11,049 nt of DNA from Pseudobdellovibrionaceae bacterium (GTDB lineage: Bacteria > Bdellovibrionota > Bdellovibrionia > Bdellovibrionales > JAMPXM01), in the NCBI GenBank assembly GCA_913774795.1, contig CAJYIL010000788.1:1-11049 (forward strand), in the 5' to 3' direction. The translations under genes were made by a program, and so were the position numbers. The notes below the pieces were generated by a model. It had not been told where the DNA came from. It did no database searches and was given only the letters and a program-made list of their open reading frames with translations. Below, in pieces: positions 6,273-11,049 of the stretch. Position 1 is the first letter of the stretch. Every line of letters begins with the position of its first letter.

Positions 6273-7424
6273 ATGGGGAACGTGCGTAAAGGCATCAGTA
6301 AACAACAGGCGAAGCGGATCTGGATTCAAGCCCAGCGACTGAATACCACTTCTCCCTTCGGTGATAGCATCGACGCTACCAGACGGGCGATCGAACATCT
6401 CGGCTACGTCCAGATCGACACGATCAACGTCATCGAGCGGTGTCACCACCACATTTTGTTCAGTCGCATTCCCGCTTACCGTCGTGAGCATCTTTCTCAC
6501 GCTCAGGCGCAAGAGAAGTCGATCTTCGAATACTGGACGCACGCTCTCTCTTACGTTCCGGTGAGAGACTTTCGTTTTTTCGTTCACCGAATGAATGAGT
6601 ATCGCCGCAATGTGGATCATTGGTTTGGAAGAACGACTCCCGAGGAAATTCGTCGCGTCTTGAAAAGGATCGAGCGCGAGGGCGCGATCACGATCCGTGA
6701 CATGAACGACGAGGTTCTTGTCGAGAAAACGCACCCTTGGGCCTCGAAAAAGCCAGCGAAGAAGGCGCTTGAAGTCGCCTTTCACGGAGGGCAGGTCGTG
6801 ATCAGCGAGCGAATCGGAATGCTCAAGCGCTACGAGCTCACGAAAAGACATTTTGGCTGGGCAAAAATGCCCATGGCCGCGAGCTTAAAAGAGCGTCTTG
6901 AGTATCGTCTTGACCGTGCGTTGAGATCGCAAGGGCTTGTTTCGCTCGACTCGGTCTCTTACCTCGAGCCGAGCGCCAAACCAGCTTTCTCGAAGGTCAT
7001 CGCATCTCGCGTAAAGCGGGGAGAGTTGATCCCTCTTGAAGTCGAAGGTCTCGACCACTGGATCGCGCCGGCGACATTCGAAGAAACTCTCACCGATTCG
7101 ACGCTGACGCACCTTTTGTCGCCCTTCGATCCCTTGGTCATTCAGAGAAAGCGCCTCGAACACATCTTCGGATTCGTTCACCGTTTCGAAGCTTATCTGC
7201 CGAAAGAAAAGCGCAAGTATGGCTACTTCGCCCTGCCGGTTTTGATGGACGACGAGTTTGTCGCGCTCGTCGATCTCAAAGCCGATCGACAAAAGCAGAC
7301 GTTGCTCATTCAAAATTGGTCATGGGTTCGGAAGATGAAGTCGCCCTTGCGTAAAGCGCGAATCGAAGACGCGCTTGATTCGTTCGAGACGTTTCAGCTG
7401 CAGCGAGAGATGGGTTTAAGATAG
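6273..7424 (+). CDS. YcaQ/AlkZ-family DNA glycosylase (HTH_42, winged helix)
   Basis: This repair enzyme excises bulky N-alkylated purines; E. coli YcaQ (AlkX) unhooks interstrand crosslinks and Streptomyces AlkZ removes azinomycin adducts. The 383 residues are close to the family's length of about 400. The catalytic region reads LGYVQIDTINVIERCHHH: Gln47 and Asp49 form the Q.D motif that I associate with the YcaQ branch, while AlkZ has Q.Q. HHHILFSRIP follows, then tandem winged-helix segments rich in basic residues. The C-terminal barrel shows LLSPFDPLVIQRKRLEHIFGF and KRKYGYFALPVL, then VALVDLKADR, all family hallmarks. The ATG at 6273 lacks a Shine-Dalgarno; GTG at 6282 is an alternative that would keep the conserved core. 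The gene ends inside the convergent HD-GYP gene (nine-base overlap). Whether the substrate is a crosslink or a mono-adduct is inference. Confidence 0.93.
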   Translation: MGNVRKGISKQQAKRIWIQAQRLNTTSPFGDSIDATRRAIEHLGYVQIDTINVIERCHHHILFSRIPAYRREHLSHAQAQEKSIFEYWTHALSYVPVRDFRFFVHRMNEYRRNVDHWFGRTTPEEIRRVLKRIEREGAITIRDMNDEVLVEKTHPWASKKPAKKALEVAFHGGQVVISERIGMLKRYELTKRHFGWAKMPMAASLKERLEYRLDRALRSQGLVSLDSVSYLEPSAKPAFSKVIASRVKRGELIPLEVEGLDHWIAPATFEETLTDSTLTHLLSPFDPLVIQRKRLEHIFGFVHRFEAYLPKEKRKYGYFALPVLMDDEFVALVDLKADRQKQTLLIQNWSWVRKMKSPLRKARIEDALDSFETFQLQREMGLR

Positions 7425-8750
7425 CTTTTCGACCGCGAGATCCGGCTTGCAGATCGCCTTGAGAGCGGCCACTTCTTTTTGGTCGAGATCGTCATTGTAG
7501 GCGAGAATTCGCGCGAGCGCCGTCTCGGGAGCGCAGACTTCGGTCGTCATTGGCGACTTCACGACGTGGTAGCAGAATTTATCGGCCAGTGAAACGACGC
7601 GCGCGAGAGGGTGCATTTTCTGTTTCACGATTCGGCGCGGGTAACCTTGGCCGAAGCCCTCTTCGTGGTGTTCATGAACGATCTGCTTGATGTCGTCAGA
7701 GAGCCCGCAGTTGAGCAGAAGATCTTTTGAGCGGCTCGGGTGAGTTTCAAAAAGCATGCGCTCGTCGTGCGTCATCTTCTCTCGCGGCTTCGTCACGAGC
7801 TCAATCGGGAGCTCTTTCTCTCCGATGTCGTGAAGAAGGCCCCCGATCGCCAGCCGAAAGAGTGTGCTCTGGCCTTTCCAGCCAAGCTTTCTCCCGATCA
7901 TCACGCTGTAGATTGAAACTCCTAAACAATGCGCATAGAGCCAGTTCGAATGTCTGTTGAGCATTTCAAGAGTGTCAAAAAGCTTCTCGTTCTCGGTAAC
8001 GATACTGAGCGCGACTTCAAGGCACTGTGACGCCTGCCTGTAGGACTCAGGATCGAGGCCATTGACGAAGCAGTTTTCGAGGACGAGTTCACTCGTATAT
8101 TTTAAGAACCTGATCTTCTTGGCTTGCGTGATGCCCTTCGATGAAGAGATCGCGCTTGAAAGCTCCAGATTAAACCCGACCACCTTGGCGAATTCCTCTT
8201 TCTTTGCGTAGAGGTAATTGACGCCCTTTCGTTGATACGTCTCTACGCGCTCGGTCGGGATTTGATCGCCCTTGTGAGCGACCCGCACGAATTTAGTGTC
8301 GCTCAACTTCGCGTAAACATTGACCTGAAACCCTGAGCTCGAAACAAAGTCCTCGATCGGAATACGGCAGTAATACCTTTCGCTATCCTCGACCGCGTTG
8401 CCGAATACGCGCTCGAGCGATTCGCGAATGTCTTTTCGGGTAAACGGCTTATTTAAAAAGTCATTCGCTCCGAGTTGAAAGGCCTGTTTCGTCTCGAACA
8501 GATTAGAGAAACCAGTGATAAGCAAAAATGGAATGTTCTTATTCGCCTTCACCCACTGGAGAAGATCGATACCGCTCATGTTCGGCATCTGCATGTCGGA
8601 GATCACGGCATCGTAGTCGCCGATCTCTAGGCTCGAGCGGGCTTCCGCGCCATCCGAGACGCAAGCGACGAGATGACCTTCGGCCTGCAAAATCTCGGTC
8701 AATATTTCTCGGATGCCGGCATCGTCGTCGGCAATTAAAACTTTGAGCAT
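7416..8750 (-). CDS. Response regulator: receiver + unassigned middle domain + HD-GYP phosphodiesterase
   Basis: This 444-residue regulator likely hydrolyses the second messenger cyclic di-GMP under phosphorelay control. Residues 1–120 are a receiver: Asp8–10 pocket, phosphoacceptor Asp52 in ISDMQMPNMSG, Thr79 in LLITGF, Lys101 in NKPF. Residues 126–187 (YYCRIPIEDF … VNYLYAKKEEF) form a compact domain I cannot name; similar text occurs, as I recall it, in Bdellovibrio regulators. Residues 265–420 are HD-GYP: His274, the metal pair His307-Asp308, His337, His361-His362 in EHHEEGFGQGYP, and intact Gly369-Tyr370-Pro371. The canonical HDxGK is HDIGE here: Glu311 replaces Lys, with Lys next to it. 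All metal ligands remain, so activity is plausible. The ATG at 8750 is preceded by a modest AGAGAG. The stop overlaps the AlkZ-like gene. The partner kinase is not in the window. Confidence 0.94.
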   Translation of the reverse strand: MLKVLIADDDAGIREILTEILQAEGHLVACVSDGAEARSSLEIGDYDAVISDMQMPNMSGIDLLQWVKANKNIPFLLITGFSNLFETKQAFQLGANDFLNKPFTRKDIRESLERVFGNAVEDSERYYCRIPIEDFVSSSGFQVNVYAKLSDTKFVRVAHKGDQIPTERVETYQRKGVNYLYAKKEEFAKVVGFNLELSSAISSSKGITQAKKIRFLKYTSELVLENCFVNGLDPESYRQASQCLEVALSIVTENEKLFDTLEMLNRHSNWLYAHCLGVSIYSVMIGRKLGWKGQSTLFRLAIGGLLHDIGEKELPIELVTKPREKMTHDERMLFETHPSRSKDLLLNCGLSDDIKQIVHEHHEEGFGQGYPRRIVKQKMHPLARVVSLADKFCYHVVKSPMTTEVCAPETALARILAYNDDLDQKEVAALKAICKPDLAVEKLS

Positions 8751-8896
8751 GACTCTCTCTACGGACAGTCACGTCGTGCAGTTTAGCGCGTAAAATGCTT
8801 TTGGCGATGACGTAAATGGAATCCGTGAATGAGACGCCCGGCTCGTGCAATATCGCGCACTTGCAGAGCCTGAAATCGCTACGGAAATGTTAAATT
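8751..8896. other. Intergenic region ahead of the REC–HD-GYP gene
   Basis: This 146-base gap follows the transglycosylase gene and precedes the HD-GYP gene, both on the minus strand. The HD-GYP promoter would be expected here, but I could not identify a convincing −10/−35 pair. A short AT-rich inverted repeat, GAAAT…ATTTC at 8884–8898, touches the transglycosylase stop; it lacks a GC-rich stem or T run and is not a good terminator. Confidence 0.4.
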
Positions 8897-9760
8897 TCAA
8901 CCCTCTGATTTCCGAGCGAGATCGAGGATCGCGTTGGCGTAGTCGAGGCTATTGTTGTAGGCCTTCAGCGCTTTGATATGGGTTTTGGATTGGCGTGTTC
9001 GCCACCCATGCATCTTTAGGTAATAAGCGACGCTCATGATCGCATCGTCGGGCTCATTGAGCTGCGGTTGCGCTTTTGGATCGACCGCGCGTGCAAAGTT
9101 CACGTAGCTCGAAGGAAGAAATTGAGGCATGCCGAATGCTCCCGAGAACGAGCCTCTGAAGTCTCCATCGAGTTTCCATTTCCATCGGTAAGCGCGTTGA
9201 AGCGCGAAGAGTTCACCGACAGCGAACTTCGATTTGTCGTGCGTGCGTTGCATGATCTTTTTCTTCTGGGCGAGTGTGACTTTATCTGTATAACGACCGG
9301 TTTGCGTGAGGAGGTACTCTTGAATCTCTTTTCGAGGCGCCTGAAGAAGATTGAGATAAACGCTCGGGACATGAAAGCGCCCAAGATTTTTGCCGTAACG
9401 AGATTCGATCCAAAGAAGAGAGGCAACGACCCGCCCCGGAACTTCGTAAAGCGACTCTGCCTTCTTCAAGACATCAGCGTGCTCTTTGGTGAACGCTTGG
9501 ACATCGCTCACGGCCTTATCGTTGACCTGAACTCCGTGGATGTCGGTTTTCTTGAGAAAGAGAAGGACGTTCAAACGAACCAGTTCCTCGAGATCTTTGG
9601 GTTCGTAGTATTTTTTCATCTCGTTGATGAAAGGCTCTGAGAGACCGACGACTTTCATTTTGTGGCGAACGAAATTCCAATCGGCGTCGGGGACTTTCGC
9701 GGCCATTGGCTCGGCGGCGAAAGTCTGCAAACAGAAGAGGAGTGAGAGAAGTAAAGACAT
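8897..9760 (-). CDS. MltB-like lytic murein transglycosylase (SLT_2/GH103 type), exported
   Basis: This envelope enzyme cleaves the MurNAc–GlcNAc bond of peptidoglycan and leaves 1,6-anhydro ends. The 287 residues begin with a hydrophobic leader (2–16) that, unusually, has no basic residue before it; no lipobox is present, so a soluble periplasmic form is likely. The catalytic Glu119 sits in LLWIESRYGKNLGRFHVPS (115–133), matching the VE..YG…G pattern of MltB. A second hallmark is SGAFGMPQFLPSSYVNFA (206–223), followed by the PDDAI.SVA.YL segment and 'GWR' near 250. Length is shorter than full MltB (about 360), missing the N-terminal extension. The only ATG, at 9760, lacks a Shine-Dalgarno. 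The upstream hydrolase stop lies 30 bases away with no terminator, so both are probably one transcript. The tail region 8751–8896 shows no gene. Confidence 0.9.
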   Translation of the reverse strand: MSLLLSLLFCLQTFAAEPMAAKVPDADWNFVRHKMKVVGLSEPFINEMKKYYEPKDLEELVRLNVLLFLKKTDIHGVQVNDKAVSDVQAFTKEHADVLKKAESLYEVPGRVVASLLWIESRYGKNLGRFHVPSVYLNLLQAPRKEIQEYLLTQTGRYTDKVTLAQKKKIMQRTHDKSKFAVGELFALQRAYRWKWKLDGDFRGSFSGAFGMPQFLPSSYVNFARAVDPKAQPQLNEPDDAIMSVAYYLKMHGWRTRQSKTHIKALKAYNNSLDYANAILDLARKSEG

Positions 9761-9790
9761 GCGGCTAAGACCGTAACGTGATCTTGGCAG

Positions 9791-10987
9791 TTATTGAAGT
9801 TCGAACTGAACTTTCAACAGACCTTCGTAGGCTTCTGTGTTCGTGAGGCCGATGTGGCCACCCCAGTGCGCAAGAATCAACTGGTCTTTGGGTGAATCCA
9901 GAAATCCTGACTCCGCCCAAGTTCGAGGGTCGTTTAAAAAGTCGTCCTCGGATGTGATGACTCGAATTTTTTCGCGGGCCTGCGACGACATTTGCGTCAT
10001 CCAGTAACGGAGCGAGCCGTAAGGATCATCGGCCTTCATCGCCGGAGTGTACCTCGGCGCAAAGTCACGGACGAAGCGAGTAAATGTGAGATCAGGGGAG
10101 ACGCGCTTGTGCAGATCTTGAGTGTCATTCACTTGCTCGGCGAGCTTGATCAATTCTTTTCTAAATGAGTATTGCGCAACCACCGAAGGAGCGCATTCGA
10201 CGTCATCTGCCGTGGGCTGCAAAATATATTTGCCGCGCATGATTCGCCACTTTGTTTTGAGTCGTTTGATCGAATGACGGCATTTCGTGTCGTAAAGCGC
10301 TTTCGTCTCGATCATGCTTTTGTCGAGAAGGTCGATCGCATTGTAGAGACGGATCGGCGGCCATGTGAAAGTGGCGCCGCCGGCAAACATCGGGTGCTTC
10401 AACTGAGAGTCACGGGCATAGACAATCGCCGCTGTGAGGGCGCCTAAACTCTCGCCGTAAATGTGCGCCTCGGTGATTTTCTCAACACCGATCTCATTGA
10501 TGGCCCACTCGGTGAGGTTTTCAACGACGCGAGCTTCACCGATGGGATAGGCATCGGTGTAGACGGGATCTGCTTTCATGTAATCACGGCTCCAACAATT
10601 GGGAACGGTGAGCACGTGATAACCCATTTTCGAAAACCACTTCATCGCCATTTTTGCAATCGACTGGTCGGAGTTCGAGAAGACCCCGGGCACGATGACC
10701 ATCAGCGGAGCGCGGTGGTCTTGCGCTCTGAGATGCACTCGAAGAGATTTGCGAAATTGTCCTGGCAGCCGGACCGATTGCTCATCAGGTTGCATGTCTT
10801 CGTGAAACCTCACTTCTCGCATGCCGCCGCCGTAGACGGTCGCCAACGACCCGCGCTGTTCGAGCGAAAGGCTTTGAGGGCCTGGGAAATAGCCGAAGTT
10901 GCGGGCGGCAAAATCGAGTGCCCGAGCACTCCACGAAGCATGGGCGAAGACAGGCATCAGCAGTAAGAAAATGAAAAGGCGAACCAC
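9791..10987 (-). CDS. Exported alpha/beta-hydrolase (serine hydrolase, YheT/ABHD-like active site)
   Basis: This is a predicted exported serine hydrolase of 398 residues; the substrate is unknown. A signal peptide (MVRLFIFLLLMPVFAHA, cleavage near 17) is followed by a region of about 75 residues with YFPGP and TVYGGGMREV. The fold then begins: LMVIVPGVFSNSDQS (95–109) gives the oxyanion-side strand, the nucleophile elbow is YGESLGALTA with Ser180, the likely acid is Asp348 or Asp349 in SEDDFLNDP, and His378 sits in HWGGHIGL. That last motif is like the HGGHVGF end of YheT-type hydrolases. The start is GTG at 10987, since an in-frame stop lies 10 bases upstream and no better start gives a leader; no clear Shine-Dalgarno. 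Being next to a murein transglycosylase gene suggests an envelope role, such as acting on a lipid or acyl group (inference only). Confidence 0.85.
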   Translation of the reverse strand: MVRLFIFLLLMPVFAHASWSARALDFAARNFGYFPGPQSLSLEQRGSLATVYGGGMREVRFHEDMQPDEQSVRLPGQFRKSLRVHLRAQDHRAPLMVIVPGVFSNSDQSIAKMAMKWFSKMGYHVLTVPNCWSRDYMKADPVYTDAYPIGEARVVENLTEWAINEIGVEKITEAHIYGESLGALTAAIVYARDSQLKHPMFAGGATFTWPPIRLYNAIDLLDKSMIETKALYDTKCRHSIKRLKTKWRIMRGKYILQPTADDVECAPSVVAQYSFRKELIKLAEQVNDTQDLHKRVSPDLTFTRFVRDFAPRYTPAMKADDPYGSLRYWMTQMSSQAREKIRVITSEDDFLNDPRTWAESGFLDSPKDQLILAHWGGHIGLTNTEAYEGLLKVQFELQ

Positions 10988-11049
10988 GTCCGCAATCTAC
11001 GGGGTGATTCGCCTGAATGAATCTCGAACTGATGAAAGCTGAGTGTCGG

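Noticed and set aside
6267..6851. A 194-codon minus-strand open frame opposite the AlkZ-like gene
   Set aside because: The plus strand clearly encodes the Q.D catalytic region here; the opposite frame has no family features.
9068..9640. A 190-codon plus-strand open frame opposite the transglycosylase gene
   Set aside because: The minus-strand frame has catalytic motifs and a leader; the plus-strand frame has no recognisable motif and no ribosome site, and is an antisense shadow.
10463..10966. A 167-codon plus-strand open frame opposite the alpha/beta hydrolase
   Set aside because: It overlaps the signal peptide and nucleophile region of a well-supported gene and has no motif of its own.
11017..11049. 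A possible plus-strand start (ATG AAT CTC GAA…) running off the right edge
   Set aside because: Only 11 codons are visible and there is no clear Shine-Dalgarno, so a gene cannot be supported, though a divergent gene here is possible.
1..11049. CRISPR arrays, tRNA/rRNA genes, insertion sequences, toxin–antitoxin or phage-defence cassettes
   Set aside because: No regularly spaced repeats, tRNA-like arms, transposase motifs or defence domains were seen on either strand.

Overview
The window looks like chromosomal housekeeping and accessory DNA from a Gram-negative, predatory-type or Bdellovibrio-like bacterium. This placement is inferred, not proven. It rests on several secreted proteins with Sec-type leaders, a periplasmic MltB-type transglycosylase, a REC–HD-GYP regulator with a middle segment of the kind I associate with Bdellovibrionota, and two closely similar REC domains sharing an 'MPN.SG.DLL.W' core. 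Base composition is near balanced and gene density is very high. I see no rRNA, tRNA, insertion sequence, CRISPR array or phage gene, and no gene-free stretch longer than about 160 bases.

Layout. (1) 1–857, minus: the first 285 residues of MoeA (molybdenum cofactor), running off the left edge. (2) 921–2129, plus: a 12-helix MFS transporter, convergent with and overlapping the stop of (3) 2126–2995, minus: an Fpg/Nei-type DNA glycosylase with a zincless finger like that of plant and fungal enzymes. (4) 3145–3522, plus: a small secreted Arg-rich protein with four cysteines. (5) 3675–4259, plus: an HdeD-family membrane protein. A stem-loop terminator (4266–4296) separates it from (6) 4300–4602, minus: a second small secreted four-cysteine protein. 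(7) 4643–5053, minus: a single-domain response regulator. (8) 5176–6234, minus: an Old Yellow Enzyme ene-reductase. (9) 6273–7424, plus: a YcaQ/AlkZ-type DNA glycosylase, divergent from the ene-reductase across only 38 bases. (10) 7416–8750, minus: a REC–HD-GYP regulator for cyclic di-GMP. (11) 8897–9760, minus: an MltB-like lytic transglycosylase. (12) 9791–10987, minus: a secreted alpha/beta hydrolase, 30 bases upstream of the transglycosylase and probably co-transcribed with it.

Themes. Two base-excision glycosylases (oxidised-base type and bulky alkyl/crosslink type) and an electrophile-reducing ene-reductase suggest defence against oxidative and electrophilic damage. Two response regulators without a neighbouring histidine kinase and two exported envelope enzymes form the other groups. 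I do not see a clearly new multi-gene system. The most unusual items are the zincless Fpg, the close divergent ene-reductase/AlkZ pair, the two small four-cysteine secreted proteins, and an HD-GYP domain in which the usual Lys of HDxGK is Glu.
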